The notes under the pieces: model-generated
Told to the model about the DNA's origin: nothing
Databases searched by the model: none
What the model saw: only the letters and a program-made list of their open reading frames with translations
Made by a program: the position numbers and the translations under genes
Shown: in pieces, positions 13,150 to 23,693 of the stretch
Layout: every line of letters begins with the position of its first letter
Numbering within the stretch: position 1 is the first letter of the stretch
Origin: Helopsaltes ochotensis
Lineage: Eukaryota > Chordata > Aves > Passeriformes > Locustellidae
Assembly (NCBI GenBank): GCA_013400155.1
Contig: VXBM01000548.1
Coordinates: 368,897 to 432,896, forward strand
Length of the DNA stretch: 64,000 bases
Reading direction: 5' to 3'

Positions 13150-13400
13150 CAATACTTAAAGGGGGCTTTAAAGAAAGATGGGAGCAGTAGCAGTACGAGT
13201 GGTAATGGTTTTAAAATAAAAGAAGGCAGATCCAAATTAGATATAAGCAAGAAACTTCTTTATGAGGAGGGTGGTGAAACACCAAACAGACTGCCCAGAG
13301 AGGTGATGGAGGCCCTGTCCCTGGAAACACTGAAGGTCAGGTTGGACAGGGCTCTGAGCAATCTGGTCTGGGTAAAGATCTCCCTGTTCATTGCAGAAGA
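13150..13400 (+). mobile_element. CR1 LINE fragment without terminal tail
   Basis: Reads in the sense direction of CR1: CAATACTTAAAGGGGGC, AAGAAAGATGGGAG, GGTGGTGAAACAC, TGCCCAGAGAGGTGATGGAG, and GGTTGGACAGGGCTCTGAGC. Similarity fades after about 13400, so the terminal octamers are lost. A 128-codon frame across this region (13108-13494) comes from the CR1 sequence and is not a gene. Confidence 0.85.
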
Positions 13401-13460
13401 GAGTAAAAAATACCTAAAGATGAAGCTGGCAAAAATGGATCTTTACATGAACACAATAGG

Positions 13461-13492
13461 AAAAAAAAAATTATATATATATATATATATAT
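13461..13492 (+). repeat. A10 followed by (TA)n microsatellite
   Basis: Ten adenines followed by about eleven TA units. Confidence 0.95.
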
Positions 13493-14954
13493 GAATTATT
13501 GTGCTGGAATATATCCAAACTGTTTTTTCTTTCCAGAATGAATATCTGGGATATTTTTGTTCACATCTTGATGGTTTTTATTGGGCGATAATTTATAGGC
13601 CAGCTGATGTCAGCATAATCAGAGTTTAGTACGATTTCTTCTTCTTTTTGCTCAGCAGTGCTGTATTTATTGGCCTGTTAAGTTTCATTTCAGTGAGGTG
13701 CAGCCTGAGCCAACAGAACATAACTTTGAAAAACTCCTGAAAACGGGGTCTCTCCCTGCACTTTATACTCCCCCTCATGCTTTATATTCTCATAATATAT
13801 TAAAGGATTCTAGTGTCACCTTCCAAGAAATATTCAACTTTTGCTCATAAATAATTTTTAGCCATTTTGACTTCTCTAAATATTTGTGGGTTTTGTTTTT
13901 TTTTCTATTCCCTCTTTGCCTGACAAAATGACAAGTTCAGGAGCAAAGCCTGATTGACTGCCCCACATTAGAGATTTCACAACTGTCTAAGCATAGTTCA
14001 GATGTCACGAAACCCAGCCGAGAGGCCTCTACGGAGTTCAGCAGGTTATCATTTTCCTACTGTTTGATTTGTGGTTACTCTGCTTCAATAACTGTAAAGA
14101 AATTAGTTCCCGGCTAGACAGGAACTGGTAAAACAAAAGTGGTGTTGATAGAGGTGTTACTGACATGGACAGGTTTTTTCCCCTGTAAGTGATATTTGTC
14201 CTGTCTTGTCCCAGTGCATTTTCTAAAGTCATTACTTCTAATGACTCCATTTGCATTTTTTTTAACATGTAGAAGTAATCACTTTGTCTTGAAGCTTTTT
14301 TCAGCCATTTCTTCTTTTCATTTTGATATCTATTTTTATGGTCTGCAGTCAGCTCTCAGTGAATACAGAGCTGGTTTGCTCTTCCCTTGCCTGAAGCTGC
14401 TCTTTCATTGTTAGATGTCCCTGCATTCATGCACACACCTTGCACAGAGAGGAAATAGATGTGAACTGAGACTGAAGAGATAAAAACTGCTAAGGCTGAC
14501 AAAAAACCCCCTAAATCCAGCTTGCACAAATGAAGTCTGTGTCAGAAAGTTACACAGCTCCTCCAGCCTCATTCATGGTACACTGAATTTGTCTTATAAC
14601 AGGACAATTATTTTTTCAAAACATGTGTTTTCAGGGCCATATTTAAACCAAGAATAAATACAGGTTTTCCAGCAAAGGCACAGAAAAAAAGGCCTTTCAT
14701 TATCATGCCTATATTTTCAACCAGTTCCTGCTCAAACAATAAATAAGCCAAAGAGGGAGGTATTTTTCTCTGCTATGGAAATGTTGATATTTTGAGTTTT
14801 TTAGGAGATAAAAATACTCAGACACAAAGCTCACTGTAGTTTGGGCATATTAAACCATTCTTCTGAGAGGAAGAAAGCATAAGGTGAATTATAGCAAAAG
14901 CTCTTTTCAATTTACTCTAATTAGTTAAAATTTGAAAAGACAGCCTGCTTTCAA

Positions 14955-15023
14955 ATCAAACCAAACCAAACCAAACCAGACCAGACCAGACCAGACTAAA
15001 TCAAACAAAACCAAATCAAAACA
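14955..15023 (+). repeat. Pentanucleotide repeat (CAAAC)n grading into (CAGAC)n
   Basis: Several CAAAC units are followed by CAGAC units, then degenerate CAAAT and CAAAA units. The switch suggests that a single point variant was spread by slippage. Confidence 0.85.
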
Positions 15024-15572
15024 CTCTTATGATATTTCACTTTAAAAAATTACAAAAGATGCCATTTGGAGTGGGAACACCTTGAAACTTCGGGTGAACT
15101 TGTAATGAAACTGGCCCTTCCTGCAGAAATTTATGGCTGCTATTGAATCAACTTTTTTTTTCTAAGAAGATTTATACAAAAACTTTTAAGAACTCCACCA
15201 TTTACACACACAAAATTCAAGGATAAGAAGAGTAATTCTTGCTCCTTACTAGGAATCACATTTAGTTTGAACAAAGTAAACCCTTTCATAGCATTCAACT
15301 ATTCCTTGGCTCATCCAGTCCACTTCAATTGGGAAAATGAGGACCTGAGAGTTGCACTGTAAACTGGTTTGTCATCTGAAGTTCAACTTTTTGCTCTGAA
15401 GTCTCCTGGTTTGGTCCTGGGTGTCTGCTACTGTGACAGCTGTCACATGGACATCACCAGGTGCTCAGAAAATCCACCTCTGTGTCAGGTTTCTGTGTAG
15501 CTTGAACTTGTCTCTGAAGCAACTTAGTGATTTTTGAGCATGAAAAGCTTTGTCATATAAGAAGAAGAAATC

Positions 15573-15592
15573 GGGGGGGGGAGGGGGGGGGG
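15573..15592 (+). repeat. G9-A-G10 tract, G-quadruplex candidate
   Basis: Nineteen guanines interrupted by one adenine, within purine-rich DNA (AAGAAGAAGAAA before, GGAAGGCAAAGAAAA after). Long G tracts of this kind can fold as intrastrand quadruplexes; here that is inference. Homopolymers this long are also error-prone in assemblies. Confidence 0.9.
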
Positions 15593-15835
15593 AAGGCAAA
15601 GAAAACTGAAGTTGAAGAATTAAAAAGCCCAATTAAAAATGACCTGAGTCCGTGCACCCTGTGGTCCCTGGGTAGCCAATGGTCCCAGCAAGAGCAGCCC
15701 GTGCCTGGCAGACCTCAGTGAACAGCCTGGAGGTCAGAGCTCTGCTTTCCTTTGCATCCTGAGGACTGGCGGTGTGGGAAGTGTTCCCAAGCAGCACTAA
15801 TGTGCCAGAGAACAGGAGTCATATACTCTACACCA

Positions 15836-16134
15836 TACCTTGAGTCAGAGAAATTAGAGATGGAAAATGCACTTAGGTCACTTGGTCCATTCCCCTACTG
15901 TTTAAAGGTTGCCCCCTACAATGTGTTCTTCATTTCTTTGTCTAGTCAGCTTCCCCCTTTTCCCTGGGGGTACCATTCCACGTAGTAATAGACCTCGTTG
16001 TTAGGAAAATTTTCCTGATGTGCAGCCTAAATTTTCCTTGGCTCACATTCATCCCACTACTTCAGTTAAAACCTCCTAGTCAGCTCTTAACTTCTCTCCA
16101 CCTCAGGCCCTTTCCTTCCATCAGAGGAAATAAA
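15836..16134 (-). mobile_element. Old CR1-related LINE fragment
   Basis: Read on the plus strand: CACTTGGTCCATTCCCCTAC, CCCTACAATGTGTTCTTCAT, CCATTCCACGTAGTAATAGA, TGTTAGGAAAATTTTCCTGA, and CATCCCACTACTTCAG. This block order belongs to an older CR1 lineage shared with turtles and crocodilians rather than to the younger bird CR1 subfamilies. Divergence is clearly higher than in the other copies. Confidence 0.6.
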
Positions 16135-17535
16135 TGAGTCTAATCGAGTAAAGCCCTGTGTGTTTAAAAAATAATGACATCCTTACCTCCCAAGAGTGAT
16201 AGTCAATACAGAATTAACATTAAATGTGCAAATTACCTTATTTTCTACGGAATAAGCCCCTGGAAGCTTTAATCACCTGTCCGTTGGCATGGCTTAAAAA
16301 GTCCAATGTCTACCACCATTTACTAAAACACATGGAGCCAGGTCCCACCTGGAACAGATCAAACTGCCCTGGTTGGTCAATCCAAGTTAAGTCCCATGGA
16401 AGTTTGTATCACCCAAAGGCCTGTGAGTTCCCTTCCCAATCAAGGCTGGGAACAGAGCCATTTACCACCGCACTGGTGACATATGTCATGGACCATGGGA
16501 CACCAGACTGGTGTCACCAACACTTTCACTACTTTGAAGAATCTGGGAGAAACTGTGGGGTTTGGATTTCTACTCACAGATAGCCAAGGTAAGCTAAGAA
16601 TCCATGCTCTCCTAGAAGAGCCACATGAGTATCTAATGTTTCGATTCTGCCGACAGGGAGAAGAAATGTCATTTTTACTGACCCAGAATAAATACTGTCA
16701 AAAAATTTTGAGGAAATAAGTAAAGTAGCAATGCAGAGGAAGCAAAATGCTTCAATTATTTCTTGAACGGCTGGTGTGGCTTGATATCTTTAATAAAATA
16801 AATATTAAGAAATAGACACAGTCTTTGGCATTTTTCATACTTTCTCAGGAGCCTCTTATTTTTGTTTTGCAACAAAAACAATTTGTTGCCATCACCATGA
16901 ATCACCAAGGGCTTGAGCTGTTGGAAATCCACAATTTTCTGTTCAAAATATGTTTTGAATTAGAGTTATAAGTAGTAAGCTCTTCAAGAGGGCTGTTCCA
17001 GTAAGACCTGTCTCTCAATAAAATGAGATTTCAGCCAAAGGTCAGATAAATGGGAAGCCAGGCTGAGTGGTAGATGGGAACGATGTGGATCAAATCAGAT
17101 GCTGACATTATACAATGTACATCTAGTGCCTGGGAACCACATCCACAGACACAGGAAAAGCAGTAGTGAGAAGTTACTGTTTCAGCCTGGCTTTTTTTAG
17201 AGAGTCTGCAGCAGAACCTGGAAAGGGGTTGTGGTGCACTTCTGTCTTCAACTTCTACATAACTGAATTCCTCTTTGTTGAGAGGAAGATTTCAGTTTCA
17301 TTATATCACTTGTTATTAATAATTACCTTGTGCTGTTATGGTGTTTAAAATCCCTTTCCGTGCTAAGTTTTGCATGATGGTAGAACACAAACTTCCTCCT
17401 TGCTCTGAAAATGTAAAGGTTAGGTATAACCTGGTGGGAGCAGAGGGCAGTCAGAGTTATAGAGGAGCAGATGGACACCTTTGCTCAGTGCTGCAGTCCT
17501 GGCACGGCCAGGAGAAAGGACAGAGTCATCCTTTC

Positions 17536-17661
17536 ATGCCAGGCTGGATGGGGCTCTGAGCAACCTGATCTCATGGAAGGTGTCCCTGCCCGTGACAGAG
17601 AATTGGAACTGGGTGATCTTTAAGGTCCCTTCCAAGCTAAGCCATCCTGTGATTCCATGAC
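17536..17661 (+). mobile_element. CR1 LINE 3' fragment with tail
   Basis: Contains GGCTGGATGGGGCTCTGAGC, AACCTGATCTCATGGAAGGT, GTCCCTGCCCGTGACAGAG, CTTTAAGGTCCCTTCCAAGC and a terminal GTGATTCCATGA. It is short and fairly young-looking. Confidence 0.93.
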
Positions 17662-20600
17662 AACTGAAAGCCCACAGTATGTCACCTTGATTTCCTGTAA
17701 GACCAGTACTAATTTCCTCATATCCTACGGCCTAACTCATTATGGGAAAGCCAAGAGCAGGGTTTCAGTGTCTGTCAAGAGGCAGAAAAATTCCATGTGG
17801 GAGATGACCGGAAACATCTGAGCAAGTACAAAATATGGTGCTTTTTAACTTCTAAAATCAGTCTCCCATCTCACTCCATGGTTTGGAAAGACCCTTGTCC
17901 AGATTTATTCTGCTCCTGTGCACTTTGGGAGCAGTGCTGCCTGCCTCGGTGTTCCTCTGGCACAGTGGGCTCCACAGCTGGGGCTGGGCAGACCCTGCAT
18001 TTCTCTTGCATCCTTGGGTGATGTGAGCAGAGGCTCCCCAGCCCATGGATGAGTATGGAGTATGTGGCTTTGGTCCCTGGCTGGGTGACTCAGTTGTCGC
18101 CTCCCAAGCACAGCCATGCACTGGCACAGCCACTGCACACACAGCCCAGGACAGGGACAGTCAGGGTATCCTTGCCCACACTGGTGGTGCAGCACCTTCT
18201 GCCCGGGGCATCCAAAGGGGATCTCTCACCAGGCTGTGGGTTTGGGATAAAGCCCTGTGGTTATGGGTGCAGCCAGTCCCTGCCACAGATGTTCTGGTTT
18301 GTTGTTCACAGACTGAAGCAACTTGAACAGAAACCCAAAGAACTCTTCAAAATGCTGTAGTGAAAGGTCTGGGAGGAAGCTGGAGGCATAGACCCTATGG
18401 CTTTGTGGGCAGAGATGGGTGTCCAGAGGGGCAGCTGGCAGAGGGTACCTGCTTTGTGCTTCCCAGACAGAGCTGTGATGGAAAACCCTCTTGTCTGGAG
18501 AAGGGAGCTCGTTCCCAAGCTCTGAGCTGCCAGCTCAAAGCTGGGCTAATGGGAAGGAATGCACTCCCCAGCAATGCTTCTTTATAAATTATTTTTACTG
18601 GGAGATTTGAGTGTCGTTACAGGGAATGTGTGTACAAATATTGAAAGAACAATGTGTGCTAGAGAAAACAAAGTGAAAAACCACCCGGCTTCCTATTTCT
18701 CCTGGGTAAACCTGTGATTTCTCCCACCTTCTTGAGTTGCAGTCTAATACAATATTGTACAGCCTGCTGCTTCCTTAAATAATTCCTGCTGGAGTAGCAG
18801 ACACTGAGTACATCACTAAAACTCCATGAAATTGTTTAGCTTTCAGTTCCACATCCTGAGGAGTTAACTCCCTGGGAGAATGGAATGACCTGGATGTTCC
18901 TCTGGGTGATCTCCTGGCACAGGATAACTCCTGGCATGGGGCTAGAGCTAGATATTTTGGGGGGGTTTCCAGTTTTACTGTCAGTCTTATTCTCCTGAGC
19001 TCCCATTTCCTCTCTTCCTGTTCCTCACACTTCTATTGTGATTCAAATAAATGTGATATATTAATGTTTCACCAGTTTAAAATGAGCTGCAATTACCAAC
19101 AGAGGATTTATTTCGTTTACTTCCAGCCACCTAGAAGGCAAGCATCTGGCTTACACAAGTCATCTATAGTCTGGGGAGAGCCATGGGCATTACCAGAAGT
19201 CAAATGCCTTCCTACTTATTTTAAATACCTTTTTTAGACTGAGATGAAGAGCACACTGAAAGCCCATAGCTGTAGAGGAATTACAAACCCAAGGTTTAGA
19301 TGATTCGGGTGTGGTGACTTGAAACCCACCTTCAATATTTGTTCAGAAAGATGCTGTGAAAGATGGGATCAGTGTATTTGGGGTTTTGATAGGGAGGCCA
19401 CAAGGGGTTTGTGTTGATCACAATACTGACTCTAACAACCAGCCTTTACATTTTCTCATCCAGAGTGTTTCAGGGTCTTTTAGTAGAAAAGCAAAGCAGC
19501 ATCTGTCAATTTTAAAATAAATCTTCCCCTATAAATTCCTGCCTTGGAAAATAACAAGGCTATGGAAGATGAAGAAGAAGGAGCAACTGAAGATGTCACA
19601 AGAGACAGAAGGCCAGCAGGGGATTTTTAATATTTTAACAGCTCCTGGAGTGTGAAATGATGAGGTTATTTCCACACAGGGCTTTGAACACTCACCAAGG
19701 CACTGTAACTTTCAGCCCCTCACACTTTGAGCTGAATCAAAATGAATAATTTAGGGAAGAAAGTCTCTTGAACTCTTTGCCATGGGTTGTGTGTCTCTGT
19801 CACATTGGAGCAACCTGGACTTGTCATTTCCACAGGTGCTGGGGAACTGTGGGGACACAGTGGCAACTCTACTGGGGTTTCCATCTTTCTTCAGCCATTT
19901 TGCTGCCACTTGTAGGGGCTTTAGGAGACTTTTTTTGTTGTAAGCTGCACTCCAGCTTTTGACTGGCAGCACAGCACATGTGGAGCAGCAGCTCAGCAGT
20001 GCCAGTAAAACTGCTGAGCACACACAGAGCAGCAGTGGGGCTGCTAGCACCAAGTTGGATGGGGATGGGGACAGATGAAAGCCAAGAAGAGCAACCAAAA
20101 TCTGAGACAGAGTCAAACTTTTGCCAGTAAAACAATGTAGTCAGAACAAGCACTTCTTTCTTGCAGTGTTGAAGTGGTTTAATGAAGCTGAGGGAGTAAC
20201 TCTCAAGGGACATGAGTGTTGAACCCACTGAGTAGAGAATAATACACTTTGGTGGATGAGGAGCCTGTGGGCAGGACCCCTCTCAGCATGGCAGTGAAGC
20301 CTTTTTGTGCTATGATGGGGCTGCCCAGACACATCTGAGCTGAGTTTTAACTCACATGGGCCAGGCACAAACCCTGCAGAAGGCTCTGTAGACGGGGACC
20401 TGTGCCATTAGAAGAGCCCTGCCAAGGTTTATGCTGGGTCAGGGTGCAGAGCCTGCCCTGCCCACAGACAGCCTCCGTCTGCCCCACTGGCCCCACAGCC
20501 AGTTGCTGTGCCCTGTGAGGGCCAGCAGTGGTTACCAAGCCAATCCAAAAGCTGCTACTTCTGGCTACAGGCTCTGGTCCTGCTTTGTTATCACGATGCT

Positions 20601-21862
20601 GCCGGACCAGACAGCTCCGAGTCTAGACTGCAAAGGTGTTCAGCATCTAATATCTTTGGCCATGACACCACAGAAGTCTCATTCCTTTAGGAAGAGGCTC
20701 AGGAAGCACACTTCTCCCTCCCTGCCAGCTGGATTACACTCATAGCATCTTTGAGAATGAAAAACGCAGCCTTCGCAGCTGAATATAGGCAACTTTTGGG
20801 GGCTTTTTTCTGGATTTGCATGCTGTGGAAACTGTTCCCAAGTTCCTTACACACCTAAATTAAATCAGTTCTAACCTTGGTTGGTAAAGCATCAGCAGCT
20901 GCTTCTGAACTCATGGCTGCATGCCTTGCACAAATCTAGAAAACTCCAGTTACATCAATATTAGGCCATGAAAGGTTATTACTGGAAAACAGCAGGATCA
21001 ATCAAGCAAAACTATCAACAGTGGGAGATTATGCTATTTATTTACTATTTATGCTAAGATGAAAGAGGGAAAGGTGATAAAAATGAAAATTATTCATTTA
21101 ATTTTTTTAATCATAGAGCTTTCCCCTTCCTTTCCTGTACTATATTTCATAATGAAAGGAGGAAAAGTGATAAACTTCCTTTATTTTTGCTTTTTCAGTC
21201 TAAGGAAGCTGCAATGGACAAATCAAAAGCCAGAATGTTTTAAAGAAACTCCTTTTATCTCCTTTAGTTCAAACATATTTAAACACAGACTTAAAAGGTA
21301 GTGTAGGACATCCATGAAATGGCTGGGGTTTTTTTCATCTTTTTGCTAAACACAACAGAGAAAAAAAGTCTGATCAGACTAGGAAATAACCATGTGATTT
21401 AGCAGGACAATTCCTTTGTTTTTCAGGCACAGGCTCAAAAAATATGGATAGGTTTATATATAAATACATATGCAGTAACCAAAACCTCAAATTCAAATAC
21501 ACCTGAGCTTTGGGGAAGTTTGTATATTGATTCAATCTTTGTGGCTTAGGCTCTCCTTTAACAGAAATATTTGCAAATAGACAGAATACTTCCTCTTTAA
21601 TCTTATCTAGTGATCTGTCTGTTTGTCTGGGATTTTCCTAGAGATGGCCTCAGATCCTGATATCTGAGGGCTGTGTAGCTAAATTATGGCGAGATCATAC
21701 AAAGCTTCACGGAGACGGGTTTTTTCCTTCTGTTTGCCATGAGCATGTGTTTTGTTTTAATCCGCTGGGATGAAAGGCAGAGCAGCAGCGTAGTCTGGCT
21801 CAGCCACCACCAGGACTGTGGTTGGCCCACCTTTGGGAAAAGTTATTTTGACTGATGGTTCA
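17662..21862. other. Non-coding stretch, GC-richer in parts
   Basis: Two moderately GC-rich patches (about 17.9-18.5 kb and 19.75-20.75 kb) contain overlapping open frames of 60-121 codons on both strands. None has codon bias or a recognisable motif, so I call no gene. Old unrecognised repeats or non-coding transcripts are possible. Confidence 0.5.
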
Positions 21863-21912
21863 TAAAATCACAGGAGGGTTTGGGTTGGAAGGGACCTTAA
21901 AGATCAGGGACA
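21863..21912 (-). mobile_element. Very short CR1 LINE tail
   Basis: Only about 50 bases: ATAAAATCACAGGAGGGTTT, then GGGTTGGAAGGGACCTTAAA and GATCA. The similarity stops abruptly, consistent with extreme 5' truncation. Confidence 0.8.
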
Positions 21913-22792
21913 CTGCGGACGGGCACAACCTGGTCTGATTGTTTGGGCTATGGGCAGACTGTGGCTGAGATGCACAACACAGCTCCACAAAAGCTGTTAG
22001 TTCTCTTTCCGGGGGCTCTTCCAGACCTTCGTCCCAGGCTTCATCTCCCAGCTCTGGTGCCTCCACCTGCCCAATGGCGCCTCACCAGATGCTCTACAGG
22101 TCACACATCTGAGAGGACCAAATCCTGCATTCATGTCCAAGAGGTTTTTCTCCATCTACCAAGAGGTTTGTTTAAGGTTTCACACCTTCAATGCTACCTT
22201 TAGGCAAGCTGCTGCACCTTGGCAATAGTGAAATGATTGTGAAATGTCAGGATTTATCCACGTGTGCCTGGCTAATTGTTGTAAATAAGCTGGGTCTGTT
22301 TATGCCCTTGAAGAACCCTGGGCACCACCGGAAAATAAGACAGATTGACTTGAGCTAAGCACCTTCACTTCTCTCTCTCGGAGGGCAGGAGGTGGATGAG
22401 GCTGTTTGGTAGCTTTTCAGCCCCAGTGATGCTTAGACAACTACCCTGCTTTGTATTCTGAGCAATTTATCATGGCTTGTACCTGCGCTGGTAGTTACAA
22501 TTACCCCTGAGATTTAGTGCACTGGGAAGGGCTCCAATTTCAACAGAGCTGTGCCATTCAACGTGGATGGGGACAAACAGGGAAATTTTTCAGAGTTTCA
22601 TTGTGTCCTTTCCTTCCTTTGTCCCCCCACATTGCCCAGAGTGGTTTTGTCACCTCCTCGAGCATTTTCTCGTGGGTAGCTTCTCACCACTTCAGATTCC
22701 CAGCATTTTCTGTGTGAGACCTCACCGGCTCCTACCAGTGCTCATGTGGTTAATGGGTGAGAGGAGGGGAGTGAGAGCATCTGAAAGGAACG

Positions 22793-23000
22793 CGAGAAAT
22801 ATAAACAATTTTATTAACAAGACCACAAAACTATTTTTTAATATATGCAGCCATTTACAACGGGCAAACAAACAAACAGAAAACCCACTGGGGAGATACG
22901 GTCGGCGTCTGCAACCGCAGCAAACCCACTCCTATGGTATGGGCAGGTTTGGGGAGGGTCCCTTTCCTCTGGCCAACACCATTCCCTGTGAAACCTGGCA
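22793..23000 (-). other. 3' UTR of the minus-strand terminal exon
   Basis: The sequence after the TAG runs about 200 bases on the minus strand to a canonical polyadenylation signal. It contains a TGTTTGTTTGTTTG tract, a TGTAAATG element resembling a Pumilio-type site, and an AT-rich segment immediately before the signal. Composition falls from GC-rich coding to AT-rich, as expected for a 3' UTR. The cleavage site is not directly visible; I place it 10-20 bases beyond the signal. Confidence 0.55.
22810..22815 (-). terminator. Polyadenylation signal AATAAA
   Basis: TTTATT on the plus strand reads AATAAA on the minus strand, about 186 bases after the TAG stop of the coding exon. A canonical hexamer at this distance from an open, codon-biased frame supports a real transcript end. 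Confidence 0.55.
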
Positions 23001-23680
23001 CTAAGGAAGTGGGGTGCCACCAGCATCCTGCTGGGGGGCCAGGGACGATGCCAGCTGGGTCAGGGCTCGGGCAATAGTGGAGAGGTGGCTGTTCATGGTC
23101 CGCAGCTCCGCCAGGATGTCGCTCACGTTCGCTGACGCCTCGGGGCCCGCGGGCACGGCCTGGGCAGCCGGCGGTGGGGACGCGGCCCCCGGAGCGCTGT
23201 TTGCCATAGGTGCTGCCTGGGGATTTTCCTCTTGGGAGGGCTGTGGGGCTGGGCTGCTGCAGGGCTTCATGCCTTCCAGGGAGCCTGTGCTTATGGGTGG
23301 CTGGTCTTCCTCCTTGCCTTGGATGGTGGCGAGCGTTGCTGAGGCGAGGAAGGGCAGCCAGTTGATGAGGTGGGTGGCACCGCTGGGTGGGACAACCGGC
23401 AGATAGATCCCAGGGTGCAGGGATGGAGTAGAGGCAGGTGGGGCAGGAAGAGAAGGAAGTCCAGGGTGAACAGTGGCAGCAGAAGTGGATGTCGATGGTG
23501 AAATAGGAGGTGGTTTTGGACGTAGAGCTGTAACACATGCGGGTAAGGGAGGTGAAAATGATGCAGTACCAGTGTCAGAGGAACAGGAGGGTGATGCTGG
23601 AGCTGTGAAAGGTCCAGGCTCTTCGGAAGTTGTTGGTGAAGTGGCAGCAGGTGGAGCATCAGGAGTGCAAGGATCTGAAT
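23001..23680 (-). CDS. Terminal coding exon, Pro/Ser-rich protein with C-terminal coiled coil, gene not recognised
   Basis: I do not recognise this gene. Seen: reading on the minus strand, an intron-like acceptor (pyrimidine-rich, ending TTGCAG) is followed by a split codon, 225 full codons and a TAG stop. Roughly the first 90 residues are rich in Pro, Ser, Thr and Ala. Residues 90-120 include a hydrophobic stretch (about 102-119). Residues 121-182 are again Pro/Ala-rich. Residues 185-213 place hydrophobics at V185, I188, L192, M195, L199, I202, L206, L209 and L213, an unbroken 3-4 heptad pattern. In that helix about 26 of 30 third codon positions are G or C, while neighbouring DNA is AT-rich. 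Low-complexity linkers followed by a C-terminal oligomerisation helix are common in nuclear DNA-binding proteins, for example Myb/SANT-like factors; that link is only inference. The frame stays open upstream to an ATG at 23792, but the acceptor makes an intron more likely. No upstream exon was identified. Confidence 0.68.
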
Positions 23681-23693
23681 CTGCAAGAGAGAT
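23681..23693 (-). other. Splice acceptor of the terminal exon
   Basis: On the minus strand the bases just before the exon read TGTATCTCTCTTGCAG, a good vertebrate acceptor with AG at 23682-23681. It leaves a split codon (one base from the previous exon plus AT), so the preceding exon should end in phase 1. This is the reason for placing the coding start of this exon at 23680 rather than at the ATG further upstream. Confidence 0.6.

Noticed and set aside
13108..13494. 128-codon plus-strand frame
   Set aside because: Derived from CR1 plus a TA microsatellite.
23014..23406. 130-codon plus-strand frame opposite the coding exon
   Set aside because: Antisense shadow of the exon; no splice or polyadenylation signals fit it.
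22855..23538. 227-codon minus-strand frame overlapping the coding exon
   Set aside because: It overlaps the better-supported frame out of phase, runs into the 3' UTR, and has atypical Cys/His/Pro/Arg-rich composition; it is a shadow in GC-rich DNA.
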